From Verrucomicrobiales bacterium (GTDB lineage Bacteria; Verrucomicrobiota; Verrucomicrobiia; Limisphaerales; UBA11320), in assembly GCA_016793885.1 (NCBI GenBank), contig JAEUHE010000042.1:186001-250000 (forward strand): 64,000 nucleotides of DNA. Reading direction: 5' to 3'. The stretch's first letter is position 1; each line of letters begins with the position of its first letter. A program made the position numbers and the translations under genes. The notes below the pieces were generated by a model that did not search any database, had not been told where the DNA came from, and worked only from the letters and a program-made list of their open reading frames with translations. This document shows, one piece after another, positions 18,331 to 27,500 of this stretch.

Positions 18331-19440
18331 ATGCAGCCGATGTCCCTTAGTCTATTTTGGTTGAACCGGAGACCGCACCTGTGGGTGCTGTTGGTGTCGG
18401 CTGCGTTGGTGGGGTGCAAACAGGAGTCGATCCAGGTTTATGAGGTGCCTAAGGAAAAGGCGCCGGTGCGCGCGGACACGGCCGGCGTGGCCCCGCCGAT
18501 GCCGGAGTTGCGGTGGAGCAAGCTGCCGGAGGGATGGGAATCTCGGGAGGTGCCGAATCGGATGCGGGCGGCCAACTTTGTAATCGCCGGTTCTGGTGGT
18601 CGGTCAGCTGAACTCTCGGTGATCCCGCTTGCGGGCATGGGCGGCAATGATCTGGAGTTTGTCAACATGTGGCGCAAGCAGATCGGGTTGGGGCCGGTGG
18701 AGGCCGATGCGCTGGCCAAGTATGTGGCCCCTCTCCAGATCGCTGGATTGGAGGGCAAGCTTTTCGACATGCGTGGATCTGAGGCGGCTCAGGCGACCGA
18801 TCCCAATGGCGTTCTGGTGGCGGTGGTGGTTCGCGAGGGGGTTACCTGGTTTTTCAAGCTGGCGGGCGATGAGGGGTTGGTTCAGGCGCAGCGGCCGGTG
18901 TTGACAGAGTTCTTGAAGGGCGTCTCGTTCGCGGAGCCCTCGGCGGATCGGCCGGTGGCCAGCGCTTCCGCCCCTTCCGCGCCAGTTCCACCCGCGTCCG
19001 AACCAGGTCTGCCGGCGTGGACGGTTCCCGCCGGCTGGCAGGCAGCCAGCCCTGGTCCGATGGTCTTGAGCAAATTTGTGGTGACCGGCGAAGCCTCCGC
19101 CAAGGCGGATGTGACCATCAGTCGTTTCCCGGGTGATGTGGGAGGGCTGCTAGCGAACGTGAATCGTTGGCGGGGGCAGGTCGGTTTGTCTCCCTTGGCC
19201 GCTGACTCTCTTGCCCAGGAAACGCAGCCTTTGGTCTGGGAAGGCGGGAAGGGGACGGTCGTTGATTTTCTAGGAACCGATGCCAAGACCGGCCAGCCGG
19301 CGCGGCTGGTGGGAGTGGTTGTCCCTGTGAACGGGGACACCTGGTTTTACAAGATGATGGGAACTCCGTCCGTCTCCGAGCGGGAGAAGGGTCCTCTTCT
19401 CAAGTTTGTTCAAAGTGCGAAATATGGCCAAGCCCCTTAA
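18331..19440 (+). CDS. Lipoprotein with two copies of one domain
   Basis: The N-terminus is a lipoprotein signal ending in VSAALVGC; the second Met at 18340 may be the true start. Two related halves follow. The first (about residues 55-200) begins LRWSKLPEGWESRE, has FVNMWRKQIGLGPVEADALAK and ends WFFKLAGD. The second (about 225-365) begins PAWTVPAGWQAAS, has NVNRWRGQVGLSPLAADSLAQ and ends WFYKMMGTP. I do not recognise a named family. The end overlaps resB by 17 bp, so it probably belongs to the cytochrome c maturation operon and faces the periplasm. Confidence 0.85.
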   Translation: MQPMSLSLFWLNRRPHLWVLLVSAALVGCKQESIQVYEVPKEKAPVRADTAGVAPPMPELRWSKLPEGWESREVPNRMRAANFVIAGSGGRSAELSVIPLAGMGGNDLEFVNMWRKQIGLGPVEADALAKYVAPLQIAGLEGKLFDMRGSEAAQATDPNGVLVAVVVREGVTWFFKLAGDEGLVQAQRPVLTEFLKGVSFAEPSADRPVASASAPSAPVPPASEPGLPAWTVPAGWQAASPGPMVLSKFVVTGEASAKADVTISRFPGDVGGLLANVNRWRGQVGLSPLAADSLAQETQPLVWEGGKGTVVDFLGTDAKTGQPARLVGVVVPVNGDTWFYKMMGTPSVSEREKGPLLKFVQSAKYGQAP

Positions 19441-20650
19441 ACGATTTCTGAACCTGCTCTGTTCCTTGCGGCTGACGATTGTGCTGCTGGTGCTGGGGTT
19501 GATCCTGGTCTTTCTGGGAACGATGGCGCAGGAGCCTCTCGGGCTTTACATCGCCCAGACTCATTTTTTCCACAGCATGTTTGTCGATGCGGCCGCCATG
19601 CTGGCCGCGCTGAAGAAGTCCGCCCAGCTGGTGAACATCTACCTCACCCCCATGCTTGCCGCCGATGTGTTGGCGGCTCCCTGGATTCCGGTTTTTCCCG
19701 GAGGGTATCTGATCGGCACGCTGCTGCTCATCAATCTGGTCGCCGCTCACATCCAACGGTTTCGGATGTCCTGGAAAAAGTCGGGAATCTTTTTGGTCCA
19801 CTTGGGGCTCATCCTTTTGCTGTTGGGGCAGTTGATGACCGACCAGTTGGCGACCGAGAGCGGCATTCGGATTCGCGAGGGTGAAACCCGCAACTATTCC
19901 GAGGCCGACCGCCGTTCCGAATTCGCGCTCATCGATACCACGGAAAAGGAGAAGGACAAGGTGTTCGCCGTGCCCGAGTCGCTGCTGAAGCAACGCGGGG
20001 CCATCCAGCCTCCCGGCTTGCCGTTCCATCTTAACATCAAGGAGTATTTCGAGCATTCCACGGTGACCAACCGCAGTGGTGCGATCCTGAACCAGCCGGC
20101 TCAGGCGACCCAGGGCATCGGCGTCAGGGCGCACGCGATCGAGCTTCCGCGGGTTACCTCGATGGAGTATCGCGATGTGCCGTCGATGGTGGTGGAAGTC
20201 GCGGGTCCGGAGGGCTCTTTGGGAACCTGGATGGTGTCTGGCTACTTCGATGAGCCTCAGAAGTTCACCTACAAGGATCGGACTTATGCGATGACTCTGC
20301 GGCTGGCTCGTCATTACTATCCGTTTAGTCTGAGCCTGCTCGATTTCCGTCACGATAAGTACAAAGGAACCGAGCTGCCGCGGAATTTCTCCAGCCAAAT
20401 CCGGCTGCAGAATCCCTCCACCGGTGAGGATCGCGAGGTCTTGATCTACATGAACAACCCGTTGCGATACGCCGGGCTGACGTTTTATCAGGCCAGCTTC
20501 GACAAGGTGGACGACAAAGTGACGGTGTTGCAGGTGGTGCGCAATCCGGGATGGCTGACCCCCTACATTGCGTGTATCATGGCGGGACTGGGTCTCGTGA
20601 TTCAATTCATGATACATTTGGTTGGATTCATCAAAAAGCGAACCTCATGA
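19424..20650 (+). CDS. resB: Cytochrome c biogenesis protein ResB
   Basis: ResB works with CcsA in system II cytochrome c maturation, delivering haem to apocytochromes outside the inner membrane. The protein of about 408 residues has the family layout: an N-terminal hydrophobic helix (LTIVLLVLGLILVFLGTMAQ), two more near residues 90-150 (including KSGIFLVHLGLILLLLGQLMT), a large periplasmic domain with YMNNPLRYAGLTFYQASFD, and a final membrane helix (PYIACIMAGLGLVIQFMIHL). The ATG at 19424 was chosen over a TTG at 19406. The stop overlaps the ccsA start as ATGA. Confidence 0.93.
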   Translation: MAKPLKRFLNLLCSLRLTIVLLVLGLILVFLGTMAQEPLGLYIAQTHFFHSMFVDAAAMLAALKKSAQLVNIYLTPMLAADVLAAPWIPVFPGGYLIGTLLLINLVAAHIQRFRMSWKKSGIFLVHLGLILLLLGQLMTDQLATESGIRIREGETRNYSEADRRSEFALIDTTEKEKDKVFAVPESLLKQRGAIQPPGLPFHLNIKEYFEHSTVTNRSGAILNQPAQATQGIGVRAHAIELPRVTSMEYRDVPSMVVEVAGPEGSLGTWMVSGYFDEPQKFTYKDRTYAMTLRLARHYYPFSLSLLDFRHDKYKGTELPRNFSSQIRLQNPSTGEDREVLIYMNNPLRYAGLTFYQASFDKVDDKVTVLQVVRNPGWLTPYIACIMAGLGLVIQFMIHLVGFIKKRTS

Positions 20651-22539
20651 AAAAGCAGCTTCCTCTGATTCTAACGGTTCTGGTGTTGTTGTGGCTGGGA
20701 GCCGGGTTGCGTCCGCCGCGGGTGCCCGAGGGGATCAACACCAAGGGCTTTGGCCAGTTGCCGGTTCTGTTGAACGGCCGAACCCAGCCGATGGACAGCG
20801 TGGCCCGCAACTCACTCCTGGTGTTGCGGGGCAAGCAGACGGTGCCCGTGGAGGGGGGCAAGACGTTGCAGGCGATCGACTGGTTTCTTGAGGTGGTTTT
20901 CAAACCGGATCAGGCCGACACCCGCCAGGTCTTTCGGATCGATCATCCCGATCTGCGCGGCATGCTGAAGTTGTCACCGGAGGAGAAATTCTTCTCGTTC
21001 ACGCAGTTCCAGACCAACATCATGGACTTGGGACGGGAGGCGGAACGCATCGATACCGAAAAGGTGAAGAGCGAGAGCCAAAACCCGTTCGAGAAGGCCG
21101 TGATGCGACTGCATCAGAATGTGATTCTTTACCGCCGAATCAAGAACACACTCAAGCACGAGTCAACGCTGGATTTTGCGGCTGAGCTGAAGACTTATCA
21201 GGCCGCTGTGGAACCGGGTGTGAAAGCGGTGCGGGATCGCGAGGCGGGCAAGGAGTTTGATCAGAAGGCCTTTGACACGATTGTGGATCACCTCCAACGC
21301 TACGATCAAATGGCGCGTTTCGGCTACGCCTTGGTGGTTCCTTCTGGATCTCCGAATCATACTCGAGACGATTGGATGAACGTGGGTACGAGCCTGATGG
21401 AAGCAGCCCGAGGTGGCAAAGTCCTCGAACCCGTTTTGTCCTATGCGGAAATGGCCTCGGCCTATCATGCGGGCGAGCCCGCTCGCTTCAACAGTTCGTT
21501 GAGCAAGTATCAGCAATGGCTCTTGGATCATCAATACCAGCCTGAGGTGGCCAAGGGAGGCAATGAGCACTACTTCAATCACTTCGAGCCATTCTACAAA
21601 TCCTCGGCGATCTACGTGCTGGCTTTCATCCTGGCATGTGCCTCCTGGTTCAACCAATCGGAGCCGTTCCGTCGTTCGGCGCTCTACCTGTTGATTCTCA
21701 CCGCCCTGGTTCATACGTCCGGCCTGATCTATCGGATGGTCTTGGAAGGCCGTCCTCCGGTCACCAACCTCTATTCTTCGGCGGTGTTCATTGGTTGGGG
21801 CATCTGCATTCTGGGGATTACGATTGAGTTTTTCTATCGGAATGCCATTGGGTCGGTAGTGGCTTCGATGGGTGGCTTCACCACCTTGATTGTGGCGCAC
21901 AATCTTTCATTGGGCGGAGACACCATGGAGATGATGCGCGCGGTCCTCGATACCAATTTCTGGTTGGCCACTCATGTGGTCGTGGTGACGCTCGGCTACT
22001 CGGCCTCCTTCCTAGCTGGGTTTCTGGCGATGCTCTATGTGCTGCGGGGAGTGCTGACGACCTCCCTGACGGAGCAGATGGCCACGGCGCTCTCCCGAAT
22101 GGTTTACGGCATCATCTGTTTCGCGACCTTGTTCAGCCTGGTAGGCACTGTCCTCGGGGGCATTTGGGCAGACCAATCCTGGGGACGGTTTTGGGGCTGG
22201 GATCCCAAGGAGAATGGGGCCTTGATGATTGTGATTTGGAACGCTGTCTATCTGCATGCTCGGTGGGGGAAGATCTGCACGGAGAAGAGCCTGATGGCCA
22301 TCGCCCTGTTCGGAAACGTCATTACGGCTTTCTCCTGGTTCGGCGTGAACATGCTGGGGATCGGATTGCACTCCTACGGATTCATGGACGCCGCGTTCAA
22401 GTGGCTGCTGATCTTCGACATCTCCCAGCTGATTTTCATCGGGATGGCGCTGCTGCCTTTGAGCTACTGGCGCAGTTTCTCCAAACGGCCGCCGGCTGCG
22501 GGTGCGGGGACCGCGGCGAAGCCGGCGACGGTGTCTTGA
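20647..22539 (+). CDS. ccsA: Cytochrome c biogenesis protein CcsA (ResC-type), with a large periplasmic N-terminal part
   Basis: The C-terminal half (about residues 325-620) is the CcsA/CcmC haem-handling domain, with the WWD motif in the form WGRFWGWDPKENGALMIVIWN and conserved histidines in MVLEGRPPVTNLYSS, ATHVVVVTLGYSA and AVYLHARW regions. The N-terminal half (about 30-310) after one membrane helix is a soluble, charged region beginning GFGQLPVLLNGRTQPMDSVARN, as in the longer CcsA proteins of PVC and Bacteroidota. The ATG at 20647 overlaps the resB stop. ResB and CcsA together explain how the c-type haem proteins at 24534-29645 could be matured. Confidence 0.93.
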   Translation: MKKQLPLILTVLVLLWLGAGLRPPRVPEGINTKGFGQLPVLLNGRTQPMDSVARNSLLVLRGKQTVPVEGGKTLQAIDWFLEVVFKPDQADTRQVFRIDHPDLRGMLKLSPEEKFFSFTQFQTNIMDLGREAERIDTEKVKSESQNPFEKAVMRLHQNVILYRRIKNTLKHESTLDFAAELKTYQAAVEPGVKAVRDREAGKEFDQKAFDTIVDHLQRYDQMARFGYALVVPSGSPNHTRDDWMNVGTSLMEAARGGKVLEPVLSYAEMASAYHAGEPARFNSSLSKYQQWLLDHQYQPEVAKGGNEHYFNHFEPFYKSSAIYVLAFILACASWFNQSEPFRRSALYLLILTALVHTSGLIYRMVLEGRPPVTNLYSSAVFIGWGICILGITIEFFYRNAIGSVVASMGGFTTLIVAHNLSLGGDTMEMMRAVLDTNFWLATHVVVVTLGYSASFLAGFLAMLYVLRGVLTTSLTEQMATALSRMVYGIICFATLFSLVGTVLGGIWADQSWGRFWGWDPKENGALMIVIWNAVYLHARWGKICTEKSLMAIALFGNVITAFSWFGVNMLGIGLHSYGFMDAAFKWLLIFDISQLIFIGMALLPLSYWRSFSKRPPAAGAGTAAKPATVS

Positions 22540-23019
22540 TACAGCCAGCGTCGGGATAGCCCTCCGGGCGCGCCGAAAAGCGGTAGAGGGCTACAGCAGT
22601 CCAGGACGCTTCGCGACCGAGTTGGGTCAGATGGAGTGCGGTAGACCTCTCACAGCTTTAGCCCCAAAAGTGCCCACTAGACAGGTGGGGTGATACCGGC
22701 GTTTCCCAACTTGTCGGCAGAGCCCGAACCCGCAGGGTTCGAAGAGAATAGCCGGGGGTGCCAGCACCCCCGGAACCGTTAAAAATGCGGAGCATCGCGC
22801 AGCGATGCCACCGGATTCCGAGGCTTGCATCTCCATTGCTCAAGGATACTGATCGTGGGTCGATCCACTCGCCGACGGGTGGCACGCCTTTCAGGGTGCT
22901 GTAGACAGGGGCCGAAAGACCGGGCGTGTCGCTGCGCTTCACGCCCCGGCCAATCTCTTTGAACCCTGCGGGTTCTCAGCTGCGGATCTCCTCCAACTTG
23001 TCTAGCCCCGCGCTTGAGC
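22540..23019. other. Hairpin-rich intergenic region
   Basis: The 480 bp between the convergent ccsA and DUF1501 genes contain no credible gene. They hold the three-hairpin repeat at 22724-22814, a further hairpin around 22921-22949, and a 6-bp hairpin at 22961-22975. Similar motifs occur at 12631-12660 and 35691-35780. Transcription terminators for both flanking genes presumably lie here, but no classical stem plus U-tract is clear. Confidence 0.7.
22724..22814 (+). repeat. Three-hairpin intergenic repeat, copy A
   Basis: Three short palindromes follow in order: a 7-bp stem (22725-22731/22735-22741), a stem of ten or more bp built on CCGGGGGTGC/GCACCCCCGG (22752-22773), and a 7-bp stem GCATCGC/GCGATGC (22793-22808). 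The part 22751-22814 matches the reverse complement of 35691-35754 at 59 of 64 positions by my count, and the first hairpin is shared as well. Compensating changes in the stems suggest that the structure is conserved. Confidence 0.85.
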
Positions 23020-24489
23020 CTAGGTAAACAACTTCGTCAGCGCTTTGGCTTTCACCAACTCACGAGGCTGGTTGAGATGGTTGTAGACGATGGTTTCGGG
23101 GTCGATTCCCACCGCGTGGTAAATGGTAGCGAGGACTTCGCTGGGATGCACGGGATCTTCGGCCGGACTGGATGCGGTCTTGTCCGACTGCCCATGCACA
23201 TATCCGCGCTTGATCCCAGCTCCCCCGATCACCGAGGTGTAGCAATAGGGCCAGTGATCCCGACCATCCGCACTGTTGCTGTTGCCCGAGGTGCTTAAGC
23301 CCTTCTCTGGACTACGTCCGAACTCGCCGATGGCCACCACCAGGGTGTCGCTCAACATGCCTCGCTGGTCGAGGTCCTCGAATAACGCGGACAACCCCTG
23401 ATCCAGCATCGGCCCGGACTGGTTCTTCATTCGGTCGGTCAACCCCACATGCACATCCCAGCTGTGGTTGTCCGAGTTGGCGATCTTGGGCCACACTACC
23501 TCGACCACCCGAGTGCCGGCTTCGACCAACCGGCGCGCCAGGAGACAGCTCTGTCCAAAGGTGTTGCGACCGTACCGATCCCGCATCGCTGCGGTTTCCT
23601 GCCCCAAATCAAATGCTTTGCGTGCTCGGCCAGAGATAATGAGGTTCAGAGCCCGCTCGTAGTACTCGTTGAGGTTATAGCTTTCTACGGCCTTTTCGAT
23701 CTCCGGCATGGCGTCGTTGAGTGATTCTCGAAGCCGGGCGCGTCGTTGCAAACGCAGGGAGAACACCTCGGAGGGTAACTTGAGATCGTCGGTCTTGATG
23801 TTGTCCATCTTGGACATGTTCATGTCATCGCCCTCTGGAAAGAGCGTGTAGGGATCGAATCCTTTGCCGAGGAACCCGGCGGCCCCGCCTTTGCCAACCA
23901 CATTGCTCTCCTGAAGGGGGCGGGGGAGCATCACGAAGGGCAGCATCGGTTCGGTGGGAGGCTTTAGTCGGATGATATTTGATCCGAAGTTGGGGAAATC
24001 TTTGGCGTTCGGAGGTTCGAGCTGGCCGGAGGGACTCACCTTGTCGGTGGTGTATCCGGTCATGATTTGGTAGATCGCCGCGGTGTGGTTGAATAACCCA
24101 TTGGGCGTGTAGCTCATGGATCTAATCATTGTGAACTTGTCGTTCACTTTGGCCAGCTGCGGGAGCACCTCAGTGAATTGCACTCCCGGGATCTTGGTTG
24201 AGATGTTCCCAAACGGGCTTTTGATCTTGTCTGGCACATTCTCCTTGGGATCCCACAGGTCGAGATGGCTTGGGCCACCCTGGAGATAAACCATGATGAC
24301 GCTTTTCGCTTTTCCCCACCCGGCCCCACCTTTCGCTCCCAACTCGTTGGCCCTCGCTCCCAGCTGCAGCAGGGAGCCAAGGGACATGCCCAGAATGCTG
24401 GAGCCGCCCACGCGCAGCAGGTCGCGACGGCTGAGCTTCAGATTTTGATCGCAGAGGTCCGTGCAGAATTCGCCAGGGATGCGCAGCAT
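23020..24489 (-). CDS. DUF1501 family protein (Tat-exported)
   Basis: This 489-residue protein begins with a twin-arginine signal ([26 protein letters not shown]). The sulfatase/phosphatase-fold DUF1501 domain follows: [19 protein letters not shown] near residue 64, [61 protein letters not shown] and [28 protein letters not shown] are family landmarks. DUF1501 proteins are almost always paired with DUF1549/DUF1553 proteins in PVC bacteria, as here with a 44-bp gap. The biochemical function is unproven; a periplasmic hydrolytic role linked to complex polysaccharides is often suggested. Confidence 0.95.
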   Translation of the reverse strand: MLRIPGEFCTDLCDQNLKLSRRDLLRVGGSSILGMSLGSLLQLGARANELGAKGGAGWGKAKSVIMVYLQGGPSHLDLWDPKENVPDKIKSPFGNISTKIPGVQFTEVLPQLAKVNDKFTMIRSMSYTPNGLFNHTAAIYQIMTGYTTDKVSPSGQLEPPNAKDFPNFGSNIIRLKPPTEPMLPFVMLPRPLQESNVVGKGGAAGFLGKGFDPYTLFPEGDDMNMSKMDNIKTDDLKLPSEVFSLRLQRRARLRESLNDAMPEIEKAVESYNLNEYYERALNLIISGRARKAFDLGQETAAMRDRYGRNTFGQSCLLARRLVEAGTRVVEVVWPKIANSDNHSWDVHVGLTDRMKNQSGPMLDQGLSALFEDLDQRGMLSDTLVVAIGEFGRSPEKGLSTSGNSNSADGRDHWPYCYTSVIGGAGIKRGYVHGQSDKTASSPAEDPVHPSEVLATIYHAVGIDPETIVYNHLNQPRELVKAKALTKLFT

Positions 24490-24533
24490 AGGTTGATGTG
24501 ATGTTGAAAGGTTCGGTCGGCGTTCGAGGCAGT

Positions 24534-27500
24534 TCAGCGGTTAAACAAAAAGGATGGGGTATTCAGCAGCGCCCAGGTCAAGTCCTGGGCTCCGGTGAGA
24601 CGCTTGTTGGCAATCTGTTTCGAGCTCACTTCGACATCCTGACGGAGCTGGACCAAGGCCGGGTCGGTTTGGATGGGGCGGGAAGCCTTGGTCAGGGCCG
24701 ACTTGAGCTCTTTGATCTTCTCGTCCTCGGGCACGGGCTTGCTGGCTGTGACGAGAGCCTGCTCGCGCTTCTTCAGCTCGGTGTCCAGTCCTCGATAGAA
24801 GTCCAGCATCCGAGCGGCTTGTGGTGGTGTTCGCAAGATGTTGGATACTTGCGCGATGTCGGAGACGTCCGCAGGTAGCCCCTCGGCGGCAGCTGCAGCG
24901 CTCGTCGTCACCCAGAGTCGGAAGCGACCGATGTCGTTTCCAGGCTGATAGCGGTGCTGGAGGGTGATCTTGAGTGTAGTGCCTTCCGCAGTTCCCACGG
25001 GCTGCTCCAGCGCGAAGGTCGCCCAATGGCGCTGGCCTGTCTCCGATTCCCCGATTGCCCAGCCTTCCTTGCGTCCTTGCTCCACTTTGCCATCGAACGT
25101 GTGCTTTAGGTCCAGTTCCTTCTGAACCAGGTCGGCTTTCCCGTCCGTGATCTTCTGGCGCATCAACTTGGCGGCATTAGTTTTCGAAGCCGACTCGATC
25201 ACCAGCTCGCTCAGGAGGAAGTTGCCATTCTTATACCCCGGTCCGAAGTTCGGGAGTCCATCATCCGGCAAGACCTCGAGTTTCACTCCGGTAATGCCGG
25301 CCAGGGCGACATCCGCCGTGATAGCATAGTCGGGCATCTCCCCATTGGCGCTGGAAGCCCGGATACTGCCGTCGGGCAGTTTCTCGAGCCTCACTGATCC
25401 GCTGCCTTTCAGCTCGCGGGCATCGATGGGATACCACCGGGTTTTAAGGTGGTCATCGGTGAGGCGGTTCTCCCAGTCTGCGAGCCGTGCCGGGAGCAGC
25501 GGTTGGAAGTCGCCCAGGATCCGCTGCGCCTCCGCGATGCGCTCCTCGCGTTCCCGTGTCAGCTGCGCGATCTTCGGGGCCTGAGCCAGGAGGTGAGCGG
25601 TGATGGCGCCTTCGGCTTTGGCGATCTCGGCTGCGCGTTCTTTTTCCCTGAGCGTGCGGGTCTGTGCCCATTCATACTCCGCCTTGGCCAGCTCGTTGGT
25701 GAGCTGGGCGTGCTCTGAGTCCATGGATTCCATGGCTTGGAGGGAGGAGTCGATTTCCTTTTCGGTCGCCGGCCGGTTAAGCACGCGCAGGAACACCTCC
25801 CGGACGACGGCGCGATCGTCTTTTTCCTTGGCGACGAGTTTGGCGAGTTCGTTTCGTGGATCGTTCACCGCGCCCGATACCGCCGGACCGCTCAACAGGG
25901 ACATTACCGATCCGAGACGAATGTCGTTGCTGCGTTCGCATTCGCAAGCGCTTTCGCGGGCCGGCCGGCCCAGGTTGGCGAGGAAGCCGCTAGGAACATC
26001 TACTCCGGAATCCACGAGTTGGGCCGCTCGGGTTCCGAGCTTGACGCCTGGAAAATTCAAGGTGGACCCGGTGACGCGATACACCGTGTCCATAAGCACC
26101 TCGGCGGGAAGGCGGCGTGGCGTGGCATGGCTGAAGTTGATTTTGTCGTCCGCGTTCCAGCGGTGGCTGGCCACCGTAAGTTGGTAGGTGCGGGATTGGC
26201 AAATCAGTCGGAGGATCCGGCGAGTGTTGAAGCCGCTACTCACAAATTCCTGGGTCAGGTACTCCAAAAGCTCAGGGTTGGAGGGCGGGTTCCCCGCGCG
26301 AATATCATCGAGCGGATCAATCAGGCCGACCCCCAACAGGTATCCCCACAGCCGATTCACATAGCTGAGGGCGAAGTAACGGTTGTCGGAGGAGGTCATC
26401 CAGGCCGCGAGGTGCTGTCGCCGCGTTTCGTTGGTCGAGCTACTGAACTTGGCGGTAAACGGAAAATCCGGCGGCGCTACCCGACCGGTGCGCTCGTGGA
26501 TCATCTCGCCCTCCGCCTTATCCATGATTTTTTCGAACAGGGGTTTCGAGCCTTCGACCGCCGATCCCCCGATCCTCCGGTCTCCGCTGGCTGGATCCTT
26601 TTGCAAATCCACTTGAGAGAAGAAGGCGGACATCTGGTAATACTGATCCTGCGTCCAACGCTCGAACGGATGATCGTGGCACTTGTTGCAGTTGAATCGA
26701 GTGGCCAGGAAGAGGTGCGTGGTGTTCTCCATCGTCTCAGCTGGGGTGCGGAGCACCTTGTAGTAGGAGGCCGGCGGGTTTTCGCGATTGGAGCCGGAGG
26801 CAGTCAGGATTTTTCGCGCGAACTCATCATAGGGTGTGTTGGCTTGGATCTCCCCCCGGATCCACTCCCGAAACAGAACCGCTCCTTCCTCTCCCAAGAA
26901 CTTCCGGTTGACCTGCAGCAGATCCGCCCATTTGTTGGCCCAGTGGTCCACGTAGTCAGGACTGCCGAGCAGTTGGTCAATTATCTCATCCCGTTTGGTA
27001 CGGCTGTCTCCCCGGTCGTTCAAGAACCGTCGCACCTGATCCGAGGTGGGAGGCAGGCCGGTCAAATCCAGGTAGACCCGCCGGATAAATTCAGCATCGG
27101 TGGCCAATTCGCTGGGCAGAATCTTCATCCGTTTCCATTTGGCCGCGACGAACTCATCGATGCGGTTGTTGGCGGGCTGATCCTTCCAGACAAATCCGCT
27201 TCGGTCTCCCATGACCGTCACGGTCGTCGCGGCGTACGCACCCTCATAGCGAGCCAGGACGGGCGCTTCTCCACGGCGGAGCGTGGTGACGATGCCATCG
27301 GAGCTTGTTGCGACCACATCCACGTTGCCGCTTTCCACGAAGGCTTCGGAACTGACATCCCGAGTCCGGCCGTCGGTATAAGTGGCCAGGATGCGCATTT
27401 GCTGACGACCACCGATCTCCTGCACGACCGGGTTTTTGGGGAAGAGTTCGATCTTGGCCACCCGGGGTGACGATGGGTTTAGCGCAGCGCCGGACGCGAT

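Noticed and set aside
22721-22745. tRNA T-loop-like sequence GGGTTCGAA
   Set aside because: No acceptor or anticodon stem can be built around it; it is part of a repeat hairpin.
25737-27470. 577-residue plus-strand reading frame
   Set aside because: It lies entirely in the antisense of the DUF1549/DUF1553 protein gene, which has clear domain motifs; a product of high-GC codon bias.
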